A stretch of 64,000 nucleotides of DNA from Kitagawia praeruptora (lineage: Eukaryota; Streptophyta; Magnoliopsida; Apiales; Apiaceae), in assembly GCA_037693485.1 (NCBI GenBank), contig CM075353.1:60444501-60508500 (forward strand), read 5' to 3'. The notes beneath the pieces are model-generated. The model did not search any database. It was not told the DNA's origin and saw nothing but the letters and a program-made list of their open reading frames with translations. Both the position numbers and the translations under genes were made by a program. Positions 11,226-20,382 of this stretch are shown one piece after another; the stretch's first letter is position 1, and each line of letters starts with the position of its first letter.

Positions 11226-13344
11226 TGAAACACGAAACAAAGGACCGGCTAGAATATCAGTATAAGAATCATTAATCGCTGTTTATAGAAGTACAATAAT
11301 AGGAGACAAACCTTCTGTTCAAAGTAAACTAGACCACATGCCAATTAGAATCGAAATTAAGCTGTTATTTAATAAGCAAGAATATTAGTCAACACCAAAC
11401 CTTACAGATTTTCAACAAAAAAACACATAACCTCTTATTCTATAGAGGCTGTTGGATTTCAAATGTAACAAAGACATGTGAATCAAAGTATTGTACCATA
11501 TATAAGTTCGACCACCAAAGTTAGCACTGCGGGCGTTATTCAACAACTTCGAATATCTGAAAAAACCAGTAACTAAAAATTTTGCCATGGAAAATGTTAA
11601 AAACAGAAGTCCTGCTAAACCACATCAACTTTGTCTTTCTACTTATCAAACAGAAGATCCTTACACGCATATGCACTGCAAATCTCTTTCAAACCTGGAA
11701 AAAAAAAAACGACAATGCAGACGACTACTAATAAGGTTTTCACCATTCCAACATTAATTTGATTTCCCAAATTTTGGGCTCTAACGAGCAAAAGACACAC
11801 ACAGAAAACCTCCTAAGTGCTTAAAAGCTATATACACAGTACCTACAGCAAAATACTTTCTCGTTATTCCTTTTCATGACTTTAAAAGAAAACCTATAAT
11901 GCAGCTACAATGTGAATTATAAAAAGATAGCAGAAAGCTATGCATATACATGTAAGATAAAAGTTAAAACAGTGTGAGGTCCGGAAAATATCACAGGCAT
12001 TAACTCTCACAATTCTGCATATACACTTGGAAGATAAGTAACAATTTCAAGAAAATCTAGAAGTCTCAAATTGATATTCCATAAAATTATTACGGATCTA
12101 CATTCGTACAATTATTTGATTCTGCAATTTTACAATTGTGTGTTGTTATTCTTTAATTCCTGATTCGTTTTATTCAGTGATTTCTGCGATTTGTCGATCA
12201 CCATCCTACATTTGTGTAGTCGTGTACTTTAGCAAATCATTATGTTGTACTCATATTCATAGAACAAAGAGGGGCTCTGTACTGTCTTTGTAGAATCTCT
12301 TTGGAGTAGTTTAAGTAAAAATATATATACATATCTGTAGTGCATTCAAAATTTTAAAGTTTAACACTTCATTCTTGAACAAAATAAAGCATATCCATCT
12401 AAATATGTGAATTTGGTTGCAGCATGACTGCAGAGTGCACACGTCTATATGTTTTTCGTTTTCCTTTTATTTATACTTTTAATTGCAGGAAGTGTCGAAT
12501 TTCTTTAGGACTGTCGAATTAGTTGAAGTAGCGAGTACTAGAGTTCTCAACTCAATATCGGGGCCAATCAGAGTTTTCACCTTGAGATCGCAAGCTCTAA
12601 TACATGTTAAAGTACATATGGTTATCGTTCATAGTTCCTAGACAAATTTCTAATAGTTGCAATAGATTGCAGAAGCCCAATGACACGACTAAAAGGCACG
12701 ATATTAAACACCACACATTCTTTCATTCTGGACAAAATAAATATATCAAAGGGCCAACCAGGTTACAAAAGGCTTAGTCTGGATTAGTTGTGGATCACCG
12801 TCGCTACCAAACTTTACTACAGACCAAGGACAGATGAATAAATAAAATCGAAACATACAGTACCTCCCACTCAACTGAGATTGTTAGATTCCTTGCCAGC
12901 ACCTTAAGCCATGTACTTACAAATACCATAACCTGAAACAAAAAATAACAAATGAGCTCAATATTGAAGATGTAGACAAGATTAATAAATGCACAGAATG
13001 TGGATCAGGAGGAACAAAAGCAAAGCTACTTACTTGGATCATTGGAAATTTACACTTGGAAGATAAGTAACAATTTAAAGAAAATCTAGAAGTCTCAAAT
13101 TCATGATCTAGTTTAAAAACAGAACTTTCATATTAATGTATAGCAATTAGCAAGCAAAGAACAAGCACAAACAATAACAAGCAAGAAATAGACGTCAACA
13201 GGAACATATATCATATGTATTAAAAGTGCAATGTAAAATAAAAGCTAAGTGACTACTTGGTAGAGAGGAAGATGTCAACAGGAACATATATCATATATAT
13301 TCAATTAAACCGGAAGGACTAATAAAACACAGTGAAAAAATCAC
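11226..13344. other. CACTA interior without recognised genes
   Basis: AT-rich, with short poly-pyrimidine tracts that could be intron remnants. A direct repeat of about 53 bp (12021-12075 and 13049-13105) and a shorter duplicate of TCAACAGGAACATATATCAT (about 13196 and 13276) lie inside it. No open frame above background. Confidence 0.5.
12021..13105 (+). repeat. Direct repeat pair within the CACTA element
   Basis: The segment at 12021-12075, beginning TACACTTGGAAGATAAGTAA, recurs nearly unchanged at 13049-13105. This suggests local duplication of captured sequence after or during acquisition. Confidence 0.75.
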
Positions 13345-13600
13345 CTTAGGAAACTAAGGAAGCAAGGCTCCTTTGACTGAATCATAAGTGAAAGTATAGA
13401 CAACTGAAATCGGTGCTGAAGCAGCAATATTGCTAGCAATTCCACGGTAGAGTCCTGTTATACCTGACCAGAGTCATCCTTTAGGCACTCTATCACCATC
13501 AGAAGGAATTATATCGCACAACCGATGAGATTCATCACTCGCAATAAGTCGTAATGCAGTAGCAAGGTCAAGCGCCGAGTTGTAATACTCGTCTAGCTAC
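13345..13600 (-). pseudogene. Captured exon resembling a mitochondrial carrier gene
   Basis: On the minus strand the frame reads YYNSALDLATALRLIASDE, then IIPSDGDRVPKG, a TGA, then GLYRGIASNIAASAPISVVY and TFTYDSVKGALLP, a TAG and FPK, followed by a GTGA donor at 13344. The LYRGI.SNI..SAPIS..YTFTYE.VKG..LP pattern is that of plant mitochondrial substrate carriers. The two in-frame stops and the transposon setting show it is a dead fragment. Confidence 0.65.
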
Positions 13601-13659
13601 CTTCAAAAATCGCACCTACACATGAAAAAAAAAGACTTGTTAAGCTAATATCAAACACA

Positions 13660-13935
13660 AATAAAAGTGAGAGACAGAGGGAAAGAGAGATGGAGAATGA
13701 GACAGAGAGAGGGAAATAGATACAAAGATAGAGAGACAGAGAGAGGGAGAGAGAGAGAGAGAGAGGAAGAGAGATACATAAAGAGACAGGGGTAGAGAGA
13801 GAGATAGTGATACTGAGAGAGAGATAGAGAGAGAATGGGAGAGAGAGAGAGAGGGGAGAGATATAGAGAGATATAGAGAAAGGGGGAGAGAGAGGGAGAG
13901 ATGCAGAGAGAGACAGAGAGGGGGGGAGAGATACA
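13660..13935 (+). repeat. GA-rich microsatellite
   Basis: About 275 bp of imperfect (GA)n and GAGAGG. The long Ser/Leu-rich frames it produces on the minus strand are low-complexity artefacts. In many plant genes such tracts sit in 5' UTRs, so it may have arrived with the adjacent captured exon. Confidence 0.9.
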
Positions 13936-13950
13936 AACGCAGCTTCCATT

Positions 13951-14550
13951 CTCCAGCTCAAGCCCTAATTGAAGTATGCAACATATTGAAGTATGCAACA
14001 CAACTTCCATTAATTGAATCGTGGAATCAAGCTTCCATTAACCCAGCTCAAACCCTAATTGAATAATCCTAATTAAATGAGAAATGAGAGGCGAGAGAAA
14101 TGAGAAAGGTGAGAGTAGCGAGAGACTTGTGTTTTTCCCCCAATTTCCCCGATTTGTATTTGGCTAATTTTTTCCAATTCTAATTTTTCGTTTTCCCGCT
14201 CTCTGTCTCGTTTGCCGCCCAACTCTCCTCATTCACTGCTCAACTCTCTTCAATAATTCACTGTACTTTTCTTTTTAAAAAAAAATATTATAAATTTATT
14301 TAATTTTCTTGATATTAGATTATAATTATTAAATCTATTAATTTAATTATTTGTAATAATTCAAAGTTTGTATAAACTATTATTTTCTCTATTAATTTTT
14401 TTAATGACTTTAATTAAATTTAATAATATTTTAATATCACTTTACTTTAGATATCTTTTCATTCTAAATTTATTAAAAATATTTTAATATTTTAATATTA
14501 AAAATCTTTTCATTAATTTTAAATAACATAAAATTTTTATTTATGACTAC
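13951..14550. other. AT-rich CACTA interior near the right end
   Basis: A duplicated AACTTCCATTAAtt/AACCCTAATTGAA-type motif at 13946-14060 is followed by very AT-rich DNA with no open frame. The subterminal repeat array begins at about 14555. Confidence 0.5.
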
Positions 14551-14710
14551 TCTATGGTAACACATCACATGGTGTTACCCACTGTTAACACCTTTTATAA
14601 CTATAGTAACATACTTTTGAGGCTTTGGTAACACCACAATCAGAAGGTTGCGATAGCTCAAAAATTTCATACCTATGGTAACACCCATAGTGGTAACACC
14701 CATGCCAAAA

Positions 14711-14739
14711 GGTTGCAATAGGCCATCTATGGCGTAGTG
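14711..14739 (-). repeat. CACTA right terminal inverted repeat
   Basis: The reverse complement starts CACTACGCCATAGAT. The GAG target duplication follows immediately. Confidence 0.93.
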
Positions 14740-15134
14740 GAGTCAATTAGTCACTTACTAACTTCATGCCCCTATTTCAGTCTTGTTAAGAGTGTCATTC
14801 CATTCCCAGTGAGTGTCTCTTGGGCAAGCTGGCAGCAAGGGGAGTTCTTTCAATGCCAGCTAAACGCAAAGCAAAAGGTAATAGCAGCTGTCTATTTAAC
14901 TACTTCGGTTTATGCCATTTGGAAGGAAAGAAATTTCAGGTTGCACAAGGGTGGTACAGGGCATCCGACCTCAGTCATCATCTCTAATGTGAAATCTTCC
15001 GTTAGGGAGAAATTGTTCTCATCTGCTCCATTTAAGAATTGGGTCCGAAATGACCAAGCCATTGTAATGCTTATTTTCTAGTGGTTTGCTTGTTGGTTTC
15101 TGACTTAATGTTGTTTGGGTTTTCATGCTGATTC

Positions 15135-15210
15135 GCGGGGTATGCCCCTAGATTTTGTATGTGGTTCCTTAGTTGGTATAAAATATTTACTTAGCAAAAA
15201 AAAAAAAAAA
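15135..15210 (+). other. Conserved 3' tail of the LINE-A/passenger system
   Basis: The tail starts GCGGGGTATGCCCCTAGA, in which GGGG and CCCC can pair as a short hairpin with a TATG loop. It continues with a GTTCCTT box, a GGTATAAAA box, TTAGC and 10-17 A. Twenty copies of this tail occur in the window: LINE-A1, A2, A3 and PAS1-PAS17. In several L1 and SINE pairs a shared 3' stem-loop is the reverse-transcriptase recognition site. I infer the same here. Confidence 0.75.
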
Positions 15211-15222
15211 TTATTCTTCCTT

Positions 15223-17027
15223 AGACTCTGCTTGAAGGAGAGAAAGTATAAATGAGTCCTTTCCCATAAGTCATTGCTTCCACCTTTTTGTGCAAGCTCT
15301 TTCACGGTTACTACCTATCATACCTAGGATATTTCTTAGCTTAGTCCTTCTCTTGTTTTAGGATAATCTCAACCTTTATTGGTTCAATCCATACTTTCTC
15401 ATGGTTTTCCACATGCTTCATCTGGCCTTATCGTTATTATGTCATACATTCCTTACCAAACATCCATTTTGAAGTTCAAAATATTACCTTTTTCCTTATA
15501 AGGCTTCTTGGGTCATCCTCATCCTTCCTCCTGTATTTTCTGGGTACAGGGTACACCAAAATATTATTAATCAATCCTATAACAATTCTGTCTATGTACT
15601 TTCCGGAACTCCCTTCAGCAAATCCTTAGAGGTTATTGTTACCTTAGTCAATCCAACTTATATCATCCAATTTCATAATGTTTTTATTAGGATAATGCCA
15701 TTCTTTATGCATCCCCAGGGTCCATCCTAATTTATGGATATTCTATCCTTAATTCGATTTTCAAGAAATACTTACATCCTTTAATTGACAATCAAATCCT
15801 ATATTCTTAATAAGGGTCTCTTTCCAATCATTCTCATCTTGATAATCTATAGGGAGCTTAATGCTAACCTTTTCTTTCAAACGAATGTCGGTTTACATGA
15901 CCTTCCAAAAGACAACATACGTCTATCTATCTTTCTTACAGAACTTGGTAATGGTAGCAAGGATGTTCTGGAAGATATTAGTCGTGTTCAATATAAATCT
16001 CTTAGTACCTATTGCTTTTATCGAAGATATTAGTTTCAGACAAAAATTCTGTATCATACTGAACAATCTTTGACCATTTTTATACACTTAGATTGATCAT
16101 ATGTCTCAGTTATAAAACATCCCTTGTATTTATAATATCCCAGCATCATGTGTTTTCAAATCACCATATTTCTATTCTTACTCAGAATCGGGTCAATCAT
16201 ATACACTTGCATCACTTCACTTCATATCCAAAAGCTCTCACGGTCGGCGCTTGGTTACAAGCAACCCCGCTTTGTCCTTACATTGTTGGTTTAGTCACTT
16301 GATAATCCTTTGTGACATGGCCCCAACTGGCCACACTAAAATATACTCCCTCTGTCCCCCTTGGTTCTTTACCTTGGGGGACGTAATTCTGGCACGGATT
16401 TTAAGGTGCAATTTGCGGATAGTTTCATAACTTATTTTTTAAATTTTCTTTTTTTGTATAAAAATAGAATTGTTCTATTTTTATACAAAAAAAGAAAATT
16501 TAAAAAATAAGTTATGGAACTATACTTTTTAGAAGCCTTGAAATGCGTGTCGAGTAGTGAAAAAGAAATGTAAAGAAATGGGAGGGACAGAGGGAGTATG
16601 AGTTTAGGGGTTAGCTAACAGCATTACTTTTCTAGCAATTGCCGGCATGGTGCCTCCCTCGTCCATAGCGAATATAATTTATTTGGGATAGGTTACGCTT
16701 ATCAATATACTTCTTCCCATGTACTCTTAAACTCCTTCTGATCTTTTCAATTCCACGTGCTGCATAAGCTTAACACTTCTGGCATAACAGCTTTTTTATT
16801 TAAGTCAATCCCGGAATTTCTAAGTCCGTTTAGGTCCTTAACTACCTGACCCAATCCACAGGGTTCGCTCCAATTTCCATTCTCTTTAATGCCGTTCTTT
16901 GATAATCAGAAATACAAGGTTTGCCAAATTTTGTTGAATTTCTATCCAGAATCAGGGAAATTTTGGTCAATCTATTCGCCCATTGGTAACACTAAGAAGA
17001 TTAATTTCGGAACCTGAACAATAGTTC
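15223..17027 (-). mobile_element. Decayed Ty3-type retrotransposon sequence
   Basis: Mostly AT-rich and frame-broken. On the minus strand at about 16240-16335 it reads CGQLG/HVTKDYQ, resembling a gag CCHC knuckle, directly next to a MITE. Together with RT/RNase H-like pieces at 24.3-25.3 kb it forms the old substrate into which the LINE-type elements inserted. Assignment is tentative. Confidence 0.35.
16346..16596. mobile_element. Stowaway-type MITE
   Basis: The terminal inverted repeat CTCCCTCTGTCCC / GGGACAGAGGGAG is flanked by TA on both sides. At the centre, 16427-16516 is a near-perfect inverted repeat of about 43 bp per arm (CATAACTTATTTTTTAAATT...), so the transcript would form a long hairpin. 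No coding capacity. It would be mobilised by Tc1/mariner-like transposases. Confidence 0.9.
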
Positions 17028-17396
17028 GAAGAACATCCAGGTAGTGACAATACTCGGTGGTATTGTGATGTTTCCCTGTACCTATGCATATGCAGGAAGC
17101 ACATAATGACTGATGAAGACTCGGCAATGGCGAACCGATACTGGGAAGCAGGGTCAGGGTCATGGACTGCTACTAAATGGTTGATAGGATCTATTGCTGT
17201 CTACCAAGTTGCTGCCCCTGTGATGGATAGGTTGTTTATCGGCTTGTCCTGGGTGATTTATGGTATAGTTCCCACTTATGGGTCTAGTGATTGGCATGAT
17301 TCGGTTAGTCAATTTTATAAGATGGAGCCTTTTATGGTTGGTCAAAAATGGAGGAATGGAGGAACATGTGGCGTTAAAGCCTCATGCAGTGCAACT

Positions 17397-17452
17397 GAGA
17401 TTACTGCAGCTCGACTTCGTGATCTGCAGTAATCTCGAGCTGCAGTAATCTC
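17397..17452 (+). repeat. Two inverted copies of the target sequence at the PAS4 5' junction
   Basis: The target GAGATTACTGCAGCTC (17397-17412) is followed by GATCTGCAGTAATCTC (17421-17436, one mismatch) and GAGCTGCAGTAATCTC (17437-17452, exact). Both are reverse complements of the target. The element leader starts directly after them. Confidence 0.92.
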
Positions 17453-20155
17453 AGAAACCCTCTTAGCCGCCACCTAAATTCAGCCAAATCTTCACCTTTT
17501 TTAATCAGTTCTATACCTTTAATCCTCACAAATTCATATTCCCCTTCTAATCTTCCACCTAAACACCATATTTCTTATATATATACTATCTTGTATTTTA
17601 AAATGGTTTTGGTTTCTGAGTTTTCTTTTCATGTTCGAGGTTTGGTGAGGTCTTGGAAGTTCAGTTATGCAGATCTGGAGAATGGACTAGTTGTGTTCCA
17701 TTCTTCTCTGAGAAATAGCATCACTCTCGGAGTGGTTTATGCTATGGAGGCCTTGGGAGATGGCTTGATCTGCGACCAGAATGGATTCGACCTTTTAGCG
17801 CCTACTTCGTTTGAAGATGTGAAAGTATTGCGTTCGGTAATGGGTTTTTTTTAGGGGAATTCTGCTGGGATTCAGTCAAGAAAATCCAAGGTCATGGTGT
17901 TCAATTTGATGGTTGGAGAGATGTCTTCGCACCTCTCTGTTGAGAGGTTGTTTCAGAAATCGATGGGTTTCATTTTAGTAGTTTATGACGGTATGAGAAG
18001 GGATATCCCTGTTGTTAAAATGGAATCTGACTCTGCTCCCTCTCGAGTGATAGAGAACGAGGTCATCCATGATGACTTTATCATGCTACTTTTGTTGAGT
18101 TATTTGTCAAAGGGTTCTTTCAGATCTATGAGAGATGAGACAACCCTGGTGGTTTCCTTGCACAGGGAACAGGGCGGCGACGCTCACCTTGGATTTATTG
18201 CATACAAGATGTTCGATGGAAGTCTTGTGTGTATAATAGAGAAAAATCTGACTTTTTATGATGCCGATCATCGTTCTGGGTGTTTGGTATATCAAGAGGA
18301 TGTGGATGGGCTGGTGAATCTTGTTCCTCTTTTAAGAATCTGTAAATGGTCGGAGATGTACAAAGTGGGCAAGACGAATATCATCGAGAGAGTTTCTTTC
18401 TCTGGTTTCTTAAAGAAGGATACTAAGTTTGTTTGTTTGGGCCTGGGTATGCACCTGTTCGTTGCTGTGACAGTGGCGCCCTAGGTGTTCGAAGATTTGT
18501 GTAATTGTCGAGCATTATGTTGCCTGTGTTATTGCCCGTTCAGTTCTTCTTTCAGAACTGCAATTCATGACTTCACGGTGGATGTTATTTGGAACCTCCT
18601 AATAGTATTTGCCGGAGCTCGGGATGTTTGTTATGGTAGGCAGTGTGGTGATTCTGTCAAGACTACTGCTGTTGTTGAGGCTGGTGTCTTTTTCGAAAAA
18701 GATAAGAGCATGGTTGCTACTGCAATTCGGATGTTGGTAGCCATGCCTCCCAAAAATTTAGGTTCCGATGTGTTTGCACATTTCCTTGTGAGAAATGGTC
18801 TTATGGCCATCAAGAATAAGGGGGCTTATTCGTCAGAATTTTACTCAGATGTGGTAAGTATTAAAGGTGCTTCCTGGAAGAATCAATTTGCCACTAATAA
18901 TGCTATTAGAAACCACTTCGGCGGTTTAGCTGTTATGCAGATCATAGATATGGTGTTGTTAACCCTTGTTAGTGGTGTGGAGTTTAGCTCCACGAATTTG
19001 AAGACCTTTATTTTAATTGAAGGTTTCTTGGAAATGGTCAATGTCAGTATTCAGCCTGCCGGTTTGGGGGCTTGTTTGCAGGTGATAACGTGTAATGTTT
19101 TACACTTCTGTGATGTTACACGGATGCTTGGCGTTGTCCATGATGGAAACGTTGAGGGTATTATCACCTTCTCTAATGACTTTGTCTTAGATTTTTCATA
19201 TTTGATGAGTGTTATCTACGTTGTTGTAAATGATTTTGACTTGGTTTTCACTGGGGATTTATTGCCTTGGTCTAAGTTATGGAATGGATGGCTTCACTTC
19301 ATGCTGAGTCAGGTGTTTCTGGGGCACCATTTGTTTGGTCGCGCTTTTTATGAGTCTCTCATCTCGATGAAAGTAAATGGAGCGGAAGGGGCTGTTAGAA
19401 ACCCAACATGATTACTGTTTTCATGGCAGATGACAAAGATGTTGATTGCAGGACTGGTACAGGCCTGAATATGGTAAACTTTAGCTTGGAAATGAAGGTT
19501 GATGGCATAATGACTGATGTGGTTGACACTGAGTGCAAAATGGTTGAGTGCAAAATGGCTGTTATGCCAGGTTTGTGTAATGTGCGAGCGATGGCAGTTT
19601 GCATGTCTGTTGTCAAGATGGCATATACTTTGTATGGTAAGGTTGGGACTTCCACCAGTGTGTGCAATGCGTGCAGTGAGACTAGGTGCAAAGATGATGT
19701 TGCTGGGCCCCCTCGTGGTGAGCCAACTAGGTGTGAAGTGATGCAAGGTTCTGTGAAAGTGTATTTTGTGCTCCAGTGGTCCCAGTTATATCACGTTGCT
19801 CGGAAGAGACACAATGTTGAGGGGAGTGGTGGTGTGTCCACTACTATGGCGTACCCATGCGGTTCAAGCCTGAACCTTGGTCAGGATTATGGGAAAAATG
19901 GCTGGCGTGTGATGCTGTTGGTTTGGATGGAGGCCCGTAGGTGGGGTCTGAAGAATTCTACGCTAAGTAGGCATATTTACTAGATCTTAACTAGTTTTTT
20001 ATCTTGTTTATGTTGATTGCTAGTTTATCTAGCTTTATTTATGATTTTCTATGTTGTTCCGCTAGGTAGATGTATTATTAATCGCGGGGTATGCCCCTAG
20101 AGATGTAATCATTTTCCTTTTGTATAAAAAATTAATTAGCAAAAAAAAAAAAAAA
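17413..20155 (+). mobile_element. PAS4, near-complete M-type passenger retroelement
   Basis: The TSD AGATTACTGCAGCTC is at 17398-17412 and 20155-20169. The leader starts late (AGAAACCCTCTTAGCCGCC at 17453), so the first 30-40 nt are missing and replaced by inverted filler. The tail is at 20084-20155. The 3' UTR (CTAGCTTT.., AGATGTATTATT..) matches that of LINE-A2, so this subfamily shares a longer 3' region with the LINE. Confidence 0.9.
17603..19983 (+). pseudogene. M-type passenger protein, decayed
   Basis: The start is ATG 17603 (MVLVSEFSFHVRGLV), which lines up with the N-terminus of PAS14 (YYVRRLTLGVP, DFKDGLV against DLENGLV). One frame runs 17603-19411 with TAG at 17852 and 18482. A frameshift near 19405 leads into the last 190 codons ending at 19983. 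The intact protein would have been about 793 residues. It is rich in Val, Phe and Cys with no recognised domain. A single ERVSFSGF (near 18390) recalls the R-type motif. Confidence 0.65.
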
Positions 20156-20382
20156 GATTACTGCAGCTCTGCAGTGCTCCCCTGGTCGATGCATTTTATG
20201 GCATAGTTGTTAATTTGGTGTAGGCTGCTAGTTTTTCTAGCTTTATCTTGTTTTGTTTTTTTTTTGCTAATTAAGATTATATACCAAGAAGGAACAACTT
20301 ACACAATTCTGGGGCATACCCCGCAAAATCAACATTCAGACAACAAAGCCAAACAACATTAAGTCATTTGAAAATCAACAAA

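Larger units (their letters stand above)
9389..14739. mobile_element. Non-autonomous CACTA (En/Spm) transposon carrying captured exons
   Basis: The termini are CACTACGCCATAGAT and its reverse complement, and a 3-bp TSD GAG lies at 9386-9388 and 14740-14742. Removing element plus one GAG restores the LINE-A1 ORF2 frame (RE then SISHLL). Subterminal regions are packed with short TGGTAACA/GTTACCATAG repeats, as expected for transposase binding. No transposase frame is visible in the 5.35 kb, so it needs a helper. Its interior holds exon-like pieces of host genes. Confidence 0.92.
4352..15081 (+). pseudogene. LINE-A1 ORF2 (endonuclease, reverse transcriptase), frameshifted and split by two insertions
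   Basis: The frame starts at ATG 4352 (MTIFCSYNVRGLNNK). It has an APE-type endonuclease (SGDLNTC, LSDHCPAL), a non-LTR reverse transcriptase (KLDIHKAFDS, GLRQGDPISPYLF, FADDVFLFSH) and a C-terminal zf-RVT region. Lesions are a small deletion near 6525 and loss of one G in a G-run near 6925. PAS2 interrupts it at 7131 and the CACTA element at 9388. Both insertions can be removed in frame using their TSDs. The last exon-like piece is 14740-15081, ending LIF-stop. Cysteine spacing of the zinc region is altered (CSLRGN in place of the CTLCGT of LINE-A2). Confidence 0.93.
2332..15210 (+). mobile_element. LINE-A1, full-length L1-type retrotransposon
   Basis: It contains a 5' leader, ORF1, ORF2, 3' UTR, the shared tail and poly-A (15196-15210). 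The TSD AAATTATTCTTCCTT is at 2317-2331 and 15208-15222. Removing PAS2 (7132-8901) and the CACTA element (9389-14739), each with its own TSD, leaves about 5.7 kb of LINE. It is the only LINE-A copy here that keeps its 5' end. Both ORFs now carry frameshifts. Confidence 0.95.
17106..20213 (+). pseudogene. C-terminal remnant of a passenger protein (PAS3), interrupted by PAS4
   Basis: The frame from about 17106 reads WEAGSGSWTATKWL, then AAPVMDRLFIGLSWV, then TCGVKASCSATEITAA. After removal of PAS4 with one TSD it continues LQCSPGRCILWHSC to TAA at 20211. About 115 residues remain. It is Gly/Trp/Cys-rich like the M-type ends, but I cannot align it closely with another copy in the window. Function unknown. 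Confidence 0.5.

Noticed and set aside
13593..14010. Three overlapping Ser/Leu-rich minus-strand frames
   Set aside because: They are the translation of the GA microsatellite and not genes.
9389..14739. A full autonomous CACTA transposase gene
   Set aside because: No transposase motif or long frame was found in the 5.35 kb.
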